In this document: in pieces, positions 34,462 through 43,369 of the stretch
Position numbering within the stretch: the first letter of the stretch is position 1
Layout: each line of letters begins with the position of its first letter
Source: Deltaproteobacteria bacterium RBG_16_64_85
GTDB lineage: Bacteria > Desulfobacterota > Deferrimicrobia > Deferrimicrobiales > Deferrimicrobiaceae
Direction: 5' to 3'
NCBI GenBank assembly: GCA_001798885.1
Contig: MGQW01000014.1
Location: forward strand, 1 to 48,791
Length of the DNA: 48,791 nt
Program-made: the position numbers and the translations under genes
The notes under the pieces: model-generated
Databases searched by the model: none
The model's input: the letters and a program-made list of their open reading frames with translations, nothing else
Told to the model about the DNA's origin: nothing

Positions 34462-35706
34462 ATGGAGCGAGTCGTCATCGTCGGAAACGGGTACGCAGGC
34501 CTCCAGGCCGCAAAGAGCCTGGCGCGGGAAAAGGGGCTTTCCGTCACGATGGTCTCCGCGGAAAGCTGCCCGGCCTACTGCCCGCACCTTCTTCCCGAGC
34601 TCGCCGCCGGCAGGAAGGAGCCTGCCGACCTTCACCTCTTCGACCCCGCCGGCTACGCTTCCCTTGGAGTGACCTGCAAGGCCGGCGCCAAGGTCGAAAA
34701 ACTGTCCGTAAATAAAAGGACCGCCCTGCTCGCAAACCGGGAGACGGTGGAGTTCGACAAGGCGCTGATCGCCACGGGGGCGAAGGCCTGGGTCCCCGAA
34801 AGCCTGAAAGGGCTCCTTGCGCGGTGCGGGAACGTCATCACCATGAAACGCATGGTGGACGCGCTTGCGCTGAGGAATCTCCTGGATGCGGGCGCCGCCC
34901 GCATCGCCATCATCGGCGCGGGCAGGGTCGGGATGCTGCTCGCCGAGGCGCTGAAGGAAACGGGCGTTACGGTGTCCGTCATCGAGATCGGCCCCGGGAT
35001 CCTGACGACCATGCTCCAGGCGGACGTGGCGGCAAGGCTTCATCCCGTTCTTTCGACACGGCGCCATCTCCGGTTCTACACGGGGGCCCACATCGATTCC
35101 GTCTCCGTCGACGGGGAGGCCGCGCGAGAGATCCACCTCGCAGGCGGCACGACCCTCCCTTGCGACGTCGTGGCAATCGCGACCGGCGTGGAGCCGAACA
35201 CCGCGTTCCTGGATAGCAGGCTCGGGGACCCGGAGGGCATCCCCGTCGCCCCTACCATGGAAACGCGGGAGCCCGGGATCTACGCCGCGGGCGACGTCGT
35301 CCGGTTCGAGACCATCACCGGGAGAAGGGACGTCGGACAGCTGGTCGTCAACGCAAGGGCGCAGGGAGAGGTTGCCGCAAGAAACATCGCCGGACGGAAA
35401 GCCGTCTGCCCGCCCTCCTTCATCGGAAATATCGTGAAGCTCGATCCCGTCATCGCCGCGCGCATCGGGGACATCGACGGGAGCGACCAGGCCGATTTCA
35501 CCGCGGGCAGGAGCTTCGCGCGCGTGACCCTGGAAGGCCAGGTGGTGATCGGGCTCCAGCTCGTCGGAGACCCGGAGGACTTGAGGGGGCTTGTGCCCGC
35601 GGTCCTCAAGAAATTTCCCCCGGGGGACCTGGGCATGCTGCTTCAGGGCAGGCTCGACCTTGGGCTTGCCCCGCTCCTGGCCTCGCGAAGCCTTTCATGG
35701 GCCTGA
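34462..35706 (+). CDS. CODH-associated FAD-dependent NAD(P) oxidoreductase (FNOR-type)
   Basis: The 414-residue protein has an N-terminal FAD fold (VIVGNGYAGLQAAKSLA), a central NAD(P) fold (IAIIGAGRVGMLLAEALK, about residue 150), the FAD motif IYAAGDVV, and a C-terminal extension. It resembles pyridine nucleotide-disulphide/rubredoxin reductase-type flavoproteins without a redox-active CXXXXC pair. Its position between cooS and cooC matches the CODH-CooF-FNOR module known from Geobacter-like and clostridial genomes, where it is thought to reduce NAD(P)+ with electrons from CooF. The direction and exact acceptor are inferred. It overlaps cooC by ten bases. Confidence 0.85.
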   Translation: MERVVIVGNGYAGLQAAKSLAREKGLSVTMVSAESCPAYCPHLLPELAAGRKEPADLHLFDPAGYASLGVTCKAGAKVEKLSVNKRTALLANRETVEFDKALIATGAKAWVPESLKGLLARCGNVITMKRMVDALALRNLLDAGAARIAIIGAGRVGMLLAEALKETGVTVSVIEIGPGILTTMLQADVAARLHPVLSTRRHLRFYTGAHIDSVSVDGEAAREIHLAGGTTLPCDVVAIATGVEPNTAFLDSRLGDPEGIPVAPTMETREPGIYAAGDVVRFETITGRRDVGQLVVNARAQGEVAARNIAGRKAVCPPSFIGNIVKLDPVIAARIGDIDGSDQADFTAGRSFARVTLEGQVVIGLQLVGDPEDLRGLVPAVLKKFPPGDLGMLLQGRLDLGLAPLLASRSLSWA

Positions 35707-36461
35707 AAATCGCCGTGGCCGGCAAGGGCGGCTCCGGCAAAACCACGGTTTCCGTCCTGCTGGCGAAGATCCTTGCGGAGGACGGCCAGAAAGTCCTGCT
35801 GGTCGATCTCGACTCCGACCCCAATCTCGCGAACGCCCTGGGGATTCCCTCCGGCGGCGCGCCTCCCCTCGTGGAGAGGAAAGACCTCATCGCGGAAAGG
35901 ACCGGCTCGACCGGCACGCCGGGAGGAATGTTCATCCTGAACCCCAGGGTGTCGGACATCCCCGGAACGCACACGCTGAAATGCTCCGACCGTGTCTCTC
36001 TCCTGCCCGTCGGGACCATCGAGACCGGCGGGGAGGGATGTTTCTGCCCCCAGACCGCCTTTGTGCGGGCGCTCGTCCGAAAGCTCGTCCTGGAAAAGGA
36101 CGAGTCGGTGATCCTCGACCTGGAGGCGGGGCTCGAGGCGTTCGGAAGGGCCGTCGTCGAGGAGGTGGACCTCCTGCTGATTGTCGTCGAGGCGGGCATG
36201 CGCTCCGTGGAAACGGCGAAACGGATCCTCGGCATGGCTCCGGCGCTGGTCATCCGGAGCGTCCGCATCGTGGCCAACAAGGTCCGGCCCGGGAACCTGG
36301 ACGCCCTGCGGCGTCAGCTGTCCGAGAAAGCGTTATCCGCGGACATCGCGCTCCGCTACAGCGAGGAGCTGGCGCTCCGGGACCTCGAAGGCAGGCCGAT
36401 CTTCGACTACTTGGATCCGGAGTTCGAAACCGGGGTGCGTGCGGTCCTGCGTTCGCTTTAG
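35697..36461 (+). CDS. cooC: CODH nickel-insertion ATPase CooC
   Basis: The 254-residue protein is a MinD/SIMIBI-class P-loop ATPase with the deviant Walker A GKGGSGKTT at residues 9-17, the switch region LLVDLDSDPN, and the CxC motif in GEGCFCP (about residues 113-119) that binds Ni or Zn across the dimer. CooC loads nickel into the C-cluster of CooS in an ATP-dependent way. It ends the cooF-cooS-FNOR-cooC operon and is convergent with the RND pump gene, only four bases away; no terminator hairpin is visible in between. Confidence 0.92.
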   Translation: MGLKIAVAGKGGSGKTTVSVLLAKILAEDGQKVLLVDLDSDPNLANALGIPSGGAPPLVERKDLIAERTGSTGTPGGMFILNPRVSDIPGTHTLKCSDRVSLLPVGTIETGGEGCFCPQTAFVRALVRKLVLEKDESVILDLEAGLEAFGRAVVEEVDLLLIVVEAGMRSVETAKRILGMAPALVIRSVRIVANKVRPGNLDALRRQLSEKALSADIALRYSEELALRDLEGRPIFDYLDPEFETGVRAVLRSL

Positions 36462-36465
36462 CCCG

Positions 36466-39400
36466 CTAGGAATCCGTCGCCGAGGCGGGGTTGCCTCCGT
36501 GCGCTACCTCTCCTGGGCGGGAGCGAGCAAACCGCCGGCGCAGGAACCCCTGCACCTCGTCCAGATAGAGGTACACGACCGGCGTCAGATAAAGGGTGAT
36601 CAGCTGCGAGAAGAGCAACCCTCCCACCACGGCGATGCCCATGGGGCGCCGGGCTTCGGCCCCCGTGCCGAAACCGACGGCGATCGGCAGGGTGGCCATC
36701 AGGGCGGACATCGTGGTCATCATGATGGGCCGGAACCGGACGAGGCATCCCTGGTGGATCGCCTCCCGGGGGCTCTTCCCTTCCTTCCTTTCCGCTTCCA
36801 GTGCGAAGTCGATCATCATGATGGCGTTCTTCTTCACGATCCCCACGAGCATGATCACCCCGACGAAGCCGTAGAGGTTCAGGTCCATGCGGAAGAGCAT
36901 GAGCGCCATCAGCGCTCCGAGTCCCGCGGAGGGGAGCCCGGAAAGGATCGTCAAGGGGTGGATGTAGCTTTCATACAGGATTCCGAGGACGATGTAGATC
37001 ACAAGGATCGCCATCAGGAGGAGGATTCCAAGCCCTTTCAGCGAGGCCTGGAACGCCTGGGCCGTCCCCTGGAAGCTCGTGCTGATCGTGGCGGGAAGCG
37101 TGGCGCGAGTCACCTTGTCCACCGCCCCCACGGCATCGCCAAGGGCAACCTCGGGCTTCAGGTTGAAGGAGATCGTCACCGAGGGGAGTTGCCCCAGGTG
37201 GTTCACCAGCAGGGGGCCCAGGCCCGGGGTCCTCTTCGTCACCGCGGCCAGCGGCACCAACGCGCCGGAGGTGGAGCGCACGTAAAGCCGGGAAAGGGCG
37301 GCGGGGTCTTCCTGGAAGCGGGGCAAAAGCTCCAGGATCACCTTGTACGTGTTCGTGGGGGTGAAGATCGTCGAGATCTGCCGGGTCCCGTAGGCGCTGA
37401 AGAGCGCGTCCTCGATCTGCTGGGCGGAGAGCCCCCTTACCTTCGCCTTGTCCCGGTCGATGGCGACGTTGATCTGGGGGTTCGCGATCTGCAGGTCGCT
37501 CGTCACGTCCTGCAAACCCTGGATCTCCCGCATCTTCGCCTCGAGGACGGGAGCCAACCGGTAGAGTTCGTCGGTGTCCGGGCTCTGGAGCGTCAACTGG
37601 TATTGGCTCTTCGTCAGCTGCCCCCCGATCCGTATCGGGGCGAGGACCTGCAGGAAGGCGCGGATCCCGGGGATCGCGGCCAGCTTCGGCCGCAGATCCT
37701 GGATGATCTCGTCGGCGCTCTTCCGTTCCTCCCGGGGCTTGAGCATCAGGAAGATCCGGCCGGAGTTGGAGGCGATGTTCGGACCGCTCGGCCCGATGCT
37801 CGACATGGCGGAACGGAGGCCCGGCTCGGTGCGGGCGGCGGTGGAGACCGCCTGCTGGTGCCGCGCCATGTCGTCGAAGGAGATCCCCTGGGCCGCCTCG
37901 GTGAAGCCGAAGATCGCCCCGGTATCCTCGTTCGGGAGAAACCCCTTCGGGATCACGATGAACAGGTAAACCGTGGCCGCCAGCAGGATAAAGGAAAGGA
38001 GGACCGTCGCCAGGCGGTGCCGCAGGACCCGCGTGAGCGTCCGGTCGTACACGGAGACCATGCCGTTGAACACCTTCTCCGATGCCAGGTAGAGGCGGCC
38101 GTGCCGTACCGAAGCATGCGGCCGCAGGAACCTGCTGCACAGCATCGGCGTCAGGCTCAAGGAGACGAACCCCGAGACCAGAATCGCCGCCCCGATCGTC
38201 ACGGCGAACTCGTGGAGCAGCCGGCCCACGACCCCGCCCATGAACATCACGGGGAGGAAGACGACAGCCAGGGACAGGGTCATCGAAAGAATCGTGAACC
38301 CGATCTCCTTCGACCCCTTGAGGGCCGCCTCGAGGACCCCCTCCCCCCCTTCCATGTGCCGGACGATGTTCTCGAGCATGACGATGGCGTCGTCCACCAC
38401 GAACCCGACCGCCAGGGTCAGCGCCATCAGGGAGAGGTTGTCCAGGCTGTACCCCAGCAGGTACATGACGGCGAAGGTACCCACGATGGAAAACGGCAGG
38501 GCAAGGCTGGGAATGATCGTGGCGGAGAGGTTCCGCAGGAACAGGAAGATCACCAGGACGACCAGGCAGACGGCAAGGAACAGGGTGAACTTGACGTCTC
38601 TCACCGAGTCCCGGATCGAGGCGGACCGGTCGTAGAGGATGGCGAGGTCCACGGACGCGGGGATCTGGGCGCGAAGGACGGGAAGGAGCGCCCGGATGCT
38701 GTTCACCACCTCCACCGTGTTGGTGCCCGGCTGGCGCTGAATGGCCAGGACGATGGCGCGGGTGTCGTTGTACCAGCTCGCCACCTTGTCGTTCTCCACG
38801 CTGTCCACGACTTGTCCCAGGTCCTGCAGGCGCACGGGGGAGCCGTTCCGGTACGCCACGACAAGGGGACGGTAGGCGGCCGCGTCCATCAATTGGCCGG
38901 CGGTCTCCACCGTGAATGCCTGCCGGGGACCCTGGAGGACTCCGGTGGGGAGATTCACGTTCCCCTGTTCGATCGCGTTTTTCACCTCGTCGATCCCCAC
39001 GCCGCGGGCGGCCAGGGCGTCCGGGTCGACCCGGACCCGCACGGCGTATTTCTGGGAGCCGAAGACCTGGACCTGGGCGACTCCGGTCACCATGGAGATC
39101 CGCTGGGCGATGAACGTCTGCGCGTATTCGTCCACCGTCGAAAGGGGCTGCGTCGTGGAGTGGAGGGCCATGTAGAGGACGGGTTGGTCCGCGGGGTTGA
39201 CTTTCTGGTAGGAGGGAGGCGTCGGCATGCCGGGGGGAAGCTGCGGGGCGGCCTTTGTGATCATCGCCTGGACGTCCTGGGCGGCGGCGTCGATGTTCCG
39301 GTCCAGGGCGAAGGTGAGGGTGATCTGGGTGAGCCCCAGCCCGCTGCTGGAGTTCATCGAGTCCACCCCGGCGATGGTGGAGAACTGCTTCTCCAGCGGG

Positions 39401-39588
39401 GTTGCCACGGAAGAGGCCATCGTCTCCGGGCTCGCCCCCGGAAGGTTCGCCGTGACCAGGATCGTCGGGAAGTCCACGTTGGGGAGGTCGCTCACCGGCA
39501 GCTGCCGGTACCCGAGGATGCCGAACAGGAGGATCGCCAGCATCACCAGGGTCGTCATCACGGGACGACGTATGAAGAGCTCGGTCAT
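36466..39588 (-). CDS. RND multidrug efflux transporter (HAE1, MdtB/MdtC-like)
   Basis: The 1040-residue protein has the 12-TM RND layout with two large periplasmic loops. The N-terminus FIRRPVMTTLVMLAILLFGI, the proton-relay pair in GFVVDDAIVMLENI (TM4), and the TM10 lysine in GIVKKNAIMMIDFALEAER are all present, so it should be a working proton antiporter. Sequence flavour (LPVSDLPNVDFPTILV) is closest to the MdtBC/MuxBC subgroup, although only one pump gene is here rather than two. It follows the adaptor gene by ten bases. No outer-membrane channel gene is adjacent. The substrate range is unknown. Confidence 0.92.
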   Translation of the reverse strand: MTELFIRRPVMTTLVMLAILLFGILGYRQLPVSDLPNVDFPTILVTANLPGASPETMASSVATPLEKQFSTIAGVDSMNSSSGLGLTQITLTFALDRNIDAAAQDVQAMITKAAPQLPPGMPTPPSYQKVNPADQPVLYMALHSTTQPLSTVDEYAQTFIAQRISMVTGVAQVQVFGSQKYAVRVRVDPDALAARGVGIDEVKNAIEQGNVNLPTGVLQGPRQAFTVETAGQLMDAAAYRPLVVAYRNGSPVRLQDLGQVVDSVENDKVASWYNDTRAIVLAIQRQPGTNTVEVVNSIRALLPVLRAQIPASVDLAILYDRSASIRDSVRDVKFTLFLAVCLVVLVIFLFLRNLSATIIPSLALPFSIVGTFAVMYLLGYSLDNLSLMALTLAVGFVVDDAIVMLENIVRHMEGGEGVLEAALKGSKEIGFTILSMTLSLAVVFLPVMFMGGVVGRLLHEFAVTIGAAILVSGFVSLSLTPMLCSRFLRPHASVRHGRLYLASEKVFNGMVSVYDRTLTRVLRHRLATVLLSFILLAATVYLFIVIPKGFLPNEDTGAIFGFTEAAQGISFDDMARHQQAVSTAARTEPGLRSAMSSIGPSGPNIASNSGRIFLMLKPREERKSADEIIQDLRPKLAAIPGIRAFLQVLAPIRIGGQLTKSQYQLTLQSPDTDELYRLAPVLEAKMREIQGLQDVTSDLQIANPQINVAIDRDKAKVRGLSAQQIEDALFSAYGTRQISTIFTPTNTYKVILELLPRFQEDPAALSRLYVRSTSGALVPLAAVTKRTPGLGPLLVNHLGQLPSVTISFNLKPEVALGDAVGAVDKVTRATLPATISTSFQGTAQAFQASLKGLGILLLMAILVIYIVLGILYESYIHPLTILSGLPSAGLGALMALMLFRMDLNLYGFVGVIMLVGIVKKNAIMMIDFALEAERKEGKSPREAIHQGCLVRFRPIMMTTMSALMATLPIAVGFGTGAEARRPMGIAVVGGLLFSQLITLYLTPVVYLYLDEVQGFLRRRFARSRPGEVAHGGNPASATDS

Positions 39589-39598
39589 CGCCGTTCCC

Positions 39599-40729
39599 TT
39601 ACCCGCCGAGTCCCGCCTTGATCTCCACCCGGGAGCCCGGGACGAGGCGCAGCTGCCCGTCGGTCACCACGCGCTCGCCCGCCTGGACCCCTTTCTCGAT
39701 GACGGTTTCGCCGGCGCCCGTCTCCCCGGTGACGACGGGGCGGGACTCCACCGTCAGGTCCGGACGCACCACGAAGATATATTGCCCGCTCTGCCCGGTC
39801 TGCACCGCGGAAGCCGGCACGAGGACGGCTTTGGGCTTCGTGGCGAGGATCAGCGTGACGTTCACGAATCCCCCCGGCCATAACCGCCGGTCCTGGTTGG
39901 GAAACGTCCCTTTGAGCTGGATCGTCCCGGTGGCGTTGTCGACCGCGTTGCTGATGAAGGTGAGCGCTCCCCGGACGGGTTGATCTTCCTGTCCCGGGAT
40001 CACGGCTTCCACCCCCAGCGTCCGGGCCTCCCGGTATTTCCGTATCCCGGCCAGGTACTGCTCCGGGACGGAGAAGGTGATGTAGATGGGGGTGACCTGG
40101 TTGATCGTGACAAGGGTCGAGTCGTTCGCCTTGACGACGTTCCCTTCCTTGATGAAGAGGGTCCCGGTGCGCCCGTCGATGGGGGACCGGATGTAGCAGT
40201 AGCTGAGCTGTACCCGCGCGTTCTCCACCGCGGCGTTGTCGGCGTTGACCGCGGCGGCCAGGGCGGCTGCATTGGAAACCACCTGGTCGAACTGCTGCTT
40301 GGGGACCAGGTCCTTTTCGATCAGATAGACGTATCGCTTGACGTCCTTTTCCGCGTTCTCCTTCAGGGCGAGATTCCTGGCCAGGTTCGCCTCGGCCGTC
40401 ATCAGCGCCGCTTCGTAGGGCCGGGGGTCGATGACGAAGATGAGGTCCCCCTTCTTCACGTCCTGCCCTTCCCGGAACCCCACCTTCACGATCTGCCCGT
40501 TCACCATCGTCTTGACGGACACCGCGGAGTACGCCTCCGCCATCCCGATGGCGCGCAGCTGCACGGGCACGTCCTTCTGCACCGCCAGGGCCGCCATGAC
40601 GGGGACAGCGGGCGGCTGCCCGCGGGGCGCCGCCTTCGAACCCGCGCTGTTCGAGCACCCTGTCAGGAGAAAAACCGCCCCGCAGAGAAAAATCAGCGGC
40701 CGCATTCCCCCGCGGACACGTATTCCCAT
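39599..40729 (-). CDS. RND periplasmic adaptor lipoprotein (MdtA/AcrA-like)
   Basis: The start is set at the ATG at 40729 because AGGGGGT precedes it; this gives 376 residues. A lipoprotein signal ends in LLTGC, so the adaptor is anchored to the inner membrane. The lipoyl, hairpin and barrel order is clear: VNGQIVKVGFREGQDVKKGDLIF, a short alpha-hairpin with EKDLVPKQQFDQVV, then YIRSPIDGRTGTLFIKEGN and a barrel with PIYITFSVPEQYLAGIR. The C-terminal membrane-proximal domain follows. It links the RND pump encoded just downstream to an outer-membrane duct, perhaps the TolC homologue at 15998. Confidence 0.9.
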   Translation of the reverse strand: MGIRVRGGMRPLIFLCGAVFLLTGCSNSAGSKAAPRGQPPAVPVMAALAVQKDVPVQLRAIGMAEAYSAVSVKTMVNGQIVKVGFREGQDVKKGDLIFVIDPRPYEAALMTAEANLARNLALKENAEKDVKRYVYLIEKDLVPKQQFDQVVSNAAALAAAVNADNAAVENARVQLSYCYIRSPIDGRTGTLFIKEGNVVKANDSTLVTINQVTPIYITFSVPEQYLAGIRKYREARTLGVEAVIPGQEDQPVRGALTFISNAVDNATGTIQLKGTFPNQDRRLWPGGFVNVTLILATKPKAVLVPASAVQTGQSGQYIFVVRPDLTVESRPVVTGETGAGETVIEKGVQAGERVVTDGQLRLVPGSRVEIKAGLGG

Positions 40730-40944
40730 TGACACCCCCTTCATCCCGCGCCGGACAGTTCCTTCAAGAGGAATTTTCGAATCCTTCTTTGCAGAATAGC
40801 GAAATGCGTTCGGATGCGCCACACTTCTTAGAGGCTCGATGGTTGCAAAGTTTCCGGGAAGTTATTAAAATACAAGGATAATGTGGAACTACAGGTTCGA
40901 ATCGACCGGGGGCGGGGAACAACGGTAAAAGGAGAGTCGACGCA

Positions 40945-41712
40945 TTGAAAATCAAGGTGTTGGGCGCGTCCGGGTCCGAAGTCCCGGGCCACAACTGTCC
41001 CGCTTTCCTGATCGACGGCAGGATCCTCCTTGACGCGGGGACGATCGCGAACTCCCTCAACATCCGGGAGGAGCACAGCCTTCAGAATATCTTTCTCACG
41101 CACGCCCACCTCGACCACATCAAGGGGATCCCGTTCCTCCTTGACAACCTGGTGACCCGGAGTACCGGGAACACCATTACCGTCATGAGCGGGAAGGACG
41201 TCCTCGACGACCTGAAAAAGAACATCTTCAACGACAGGATCTGGCCGGACTTCAGCAAGATCCCCACCCCCGAGCGCCCCGTGCTGAAATACCAGGCCTT
41301 CTCCCCGTCGAGCCCCGTGACGATCGACGGATACAAGGTCGTGATGGAAAAAGTCCATCACACCGTGCCGGCCTACGGATATATCGTGGAAAACAACAGG
41401 AAGGAGGCGATCGCCTACACCGGCGACACGGGGCCGACCGACCGCTTCTGGAAAACGATGGCCGTCCATGACGTGAAGTTTCTCATCATGGAGACCTCTT
41501 TCCCCAACCGACTGGAAAAGCTCGCGCTGGCGAGCGGGCATCTCACCCCCTCTCTCCTGGAGAAGGAGATCGCGAAAATGCCGGTCCCGCCGACGAGGAT
41601 TTACTTGATGCACCTCAAACCGCAGTACATCCCGGAAATCGAGGCCGAGATCGAGGCGCTCGAGCACGACAACGTAGACTTCCTGAAAGAGGGGGAGGTG
41701 ATCACGGTCTGA
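40945..41712 (+). CDS. Class II 3',5'-cyclic-nucleotide phosphodiesterase-like metallo-hydrolase
   Basis: The TTG start at 40945 has AAGGAGA upstream; the product has 255 residues. The metallo-beta-lactamase fold shows the metal motif THAHLDH (residues 52-58), a later histidine in KVHHTVPAYG, the bridging aspartate in AYTGDTGPT, and a C-terminal histidine in YLMHLKPQ. The segment ETSFPNRLEKLALASGHLT is characteristic of class II cAMP phosphodiesterases (PDE1/CpdP type). It should hydrolyse cAMP or cGMP to the 5' nucleotide. It is convergent with a channel gene carrying a cyclic-nucleotide-binding domain, and an adenylate cyclase gene follows, which supports the assignment. Confidence 0.8.
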   Translation: MKIKVLGASGSEVPGHNCPAFLIDGRILLDAGTIANSLNIREEHSLQNIFLTHAHLDHIKGIPFLLDNLVTRSTGNTITVMSGKDVLDDLKKNIFNDRIWPDFSKIPTPERPVLKYQAFSPSSPVTIDGYKVVMEKVHHTVPAYGYIVENNRKEAIAYTGDTGPTDRFWKTMAVHDVKFLIMETSFPNRLEKLALASGHLTPSLLEKEIAKMPVPPTRIYLMHLKPQYIPEIEAEIEALEHDNVDFLKEGEVITV

Positions 41713-41760
41713 CCGACCTCCAGGACGGGAGGACGTACCTGCCGTCAGGAGATCTTCGGG

Positions 41761-43284
41761 TCACGAAAGACCAAAGAACGCTTTCAGTTTTTTCAGGAAC
41801 ACTTCCTTCCCGCTGACGCTGGCCCGAGAAAGCTCCGCTCTTTTCTTTTGCTCGATATTCATTTCTTCTCTCTGCGCGAGGATGGCGCTCAACTTTTCCA
41901 ACAGATCCGGATTGGCCTTGATCACCGGCTCAATGTCTTCCTTGGAGATTTCGACCAGGTGGACCTCGCTCGCGGCGATCACGGTGGCCTTTCTCCTCTC
42001 TCCGGTGAGAAGCGACATCTCTCCGAAAAACTCCCCTTCCCGGAGGCTTCCAACCACGGCATCATCACGATAAACGTTTAACAACCCCCGCCTTACGATG
42101 AAAAGCGAATCTCCCTCGTCCTTCTGTCGTACGACCACTTCGCCGATCCCGAAGACCTTGACATGAACCCTTTCCGATAACCGTTGGAATTCCTCTTCGC
42201 TGAGCGATTTGAGGAGATCCGTCCGCTGGAGACTGGCAAGAAGGGTCTTGTCGTCCACGGCAAATGGTTCCTGGGGAACCTTGTTGATGATTTCCCGGTG
42301 GGGAAAGGGAATGCTGTACCCTTCCCTCGTGATGGCATACCAGATCTTCTTCAACACGCTGCCCCGGGTCGGAAGGTTGGACGAGTAATCATCGAGGAAG
42401 TACTTCAAATCGTACTCGATGCTGCTATCGAGGAAATTATGCACGATGACAACCGGCTTGGGATCCTTCATGATGTGCTCTTCCTGCAAGAGGATCCGGC
42501 TCATTGTTTCGATGGCTTTCTCGGGAGGCAGATCATATCCAAGGCCGACCTTCAAATGGACCGCCGTCTTCTCGCTCTCTCCCCTGGTGCCCAGGTTCAG
42601 GACGATGTTCTGCATAATATAATTGTTGGGCACCAGGACTTTGTGATGATCCAATGTTCTCAGCGTCGTATATCGGAAGCCCACATTGACGATTTCGCCG
42701 GTGATGTCGTGGTCTTTGATGGAGATCCACGTCTTTCTTTTCAGGTTTTCGTCACCCTGAACATAAAAACCGGAAAAGATATTCGCAATGGTCGTCTGCA
42801 TGGCAAATGCGACTGCGGCCGTCAATACCGTCGTCGTCGTTAAAATAGAGGAAACATCGATCCGGAAGATAATCCTCAAGGACGCCATGGCGAAGACGAT
42901 ATAGACCAGGATGGTCAGAAGGTCTCGTTGGAAGGAAGGGACCTGCTTGTTCATTCGGTAATACATGTAGATATCGACGACGAGATAGGTCACGAAGTTG
43001 GCCAGGCAAACCACCACGATGAGGGTTTGCACATTTCCGATCATTTCTCCGTAGGGAGGAGCGGCCTTGACCTGCGTCTCGAGAAGGAGAATGACGAATC
43101 CCAGCAGCGCGATCTTGATGGTTGCCTTGACCTTGGAAAACGACATGCCCGCCTGGAAAAAGGCATTCAGGCAATAAACGGCGATGAAAAACAGGAGGAC
43201 GGCGGAAAGGATGGCGATTTTATTGATCAGGATGTAGCTGACATCCATCAGGGAGGACATCCCGCCGAAGAGCTGTGAGGTCAT
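41761..43284 (-). CDS. MscS-type channel with C-terminal cyclic-nucleotide-binding domain
   Basis: The 507-residue protein has four to five N-terminal transmembrane helices, the MscS pore and beta domain (TTTVLTAAVAFAMQTTIANIFSGF, then DHDITGEIVNVGFRYTTLRT and VLVPNNYIMQN), and a C-terminal cyclic-nucleotide-binding domain (about 355-470). The phosphate-binding cassette is intact: FGEMSLLTGERRKAT near residues 419-433, with the Glu and Arg that contact cyclic nucleotide. Such bCNG channels are inner-membrane channels whose mechanosensitivity is largely lost and which are gated by cAMP, as known for a few bacterial homologues. It lies 85 bases after the adenylate cyclase gene on the same strand. 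Confidence 0.88.
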   Translation of the reverse strand: MTSQLFGGMSSLMDVSYILINKIAILSAVLLFFIAVYCLNAFFQAGMSFSKVKATIKIALLGFVILLLETQVKAAPPYGEMIGNVQTLIVVVCLANFVTYLVVDIYMYYRMNKQVPSFQRDLLTILVYIVFAMASLRIIFRIDVSSILTTTTVLTAAVAFAMQTTIANIFSGFYVQGDENLKRKTWISIKDHDITGEIVNVGFRYTTLRTLDHHKVLVPNNYIMQNIVLNLGTRGESEKTAVHLKVGLGYDLPPEKAIETMSRILLQEEHIMKDPKPVVIVHNFLDSSIEYDLKYFLDDYSSNLPTRGSVLKKIWYAITREGYSIPFPHREIINKVPQEPFAVDDKTLLASLQRTDLLKSLSEEEFQRLSERVHVKVFGIGEVVVRQKDEGDSLFIVRRGLLNVYRDDAVVGSLREGEFFGEMSLLTGERRKATVIAASEVHLVEISKEDIEPVIKANPDLLEKLSAILAQREEMNIEQKKRAELSRASVSGKEVFLKKLKAFFGLS

Positions 43285-43369
43285 GATCCCCTCGATTTCC
43301 TGAAAAAGAGTGTCCTTCGTAACCCGTTACGATAGCCGCGGAGAGAGGAAACGTCAATCGGCATGCGGT

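Noticed and set aside
36181-39621. Plus-strand frame of over 1,100 codons opposite the RND pump
   Set aside because: His/Asp/Gly/Arg-rich antisense shadow with no domain; the RND gene is intact on the other strand.
41713-41760. Bidirectional terminator between phosphodiesterase and channel genes
   Set aside because: Only a five-base stem (CCTCC/GGAGG) is visible, with no U-tract on either strand.
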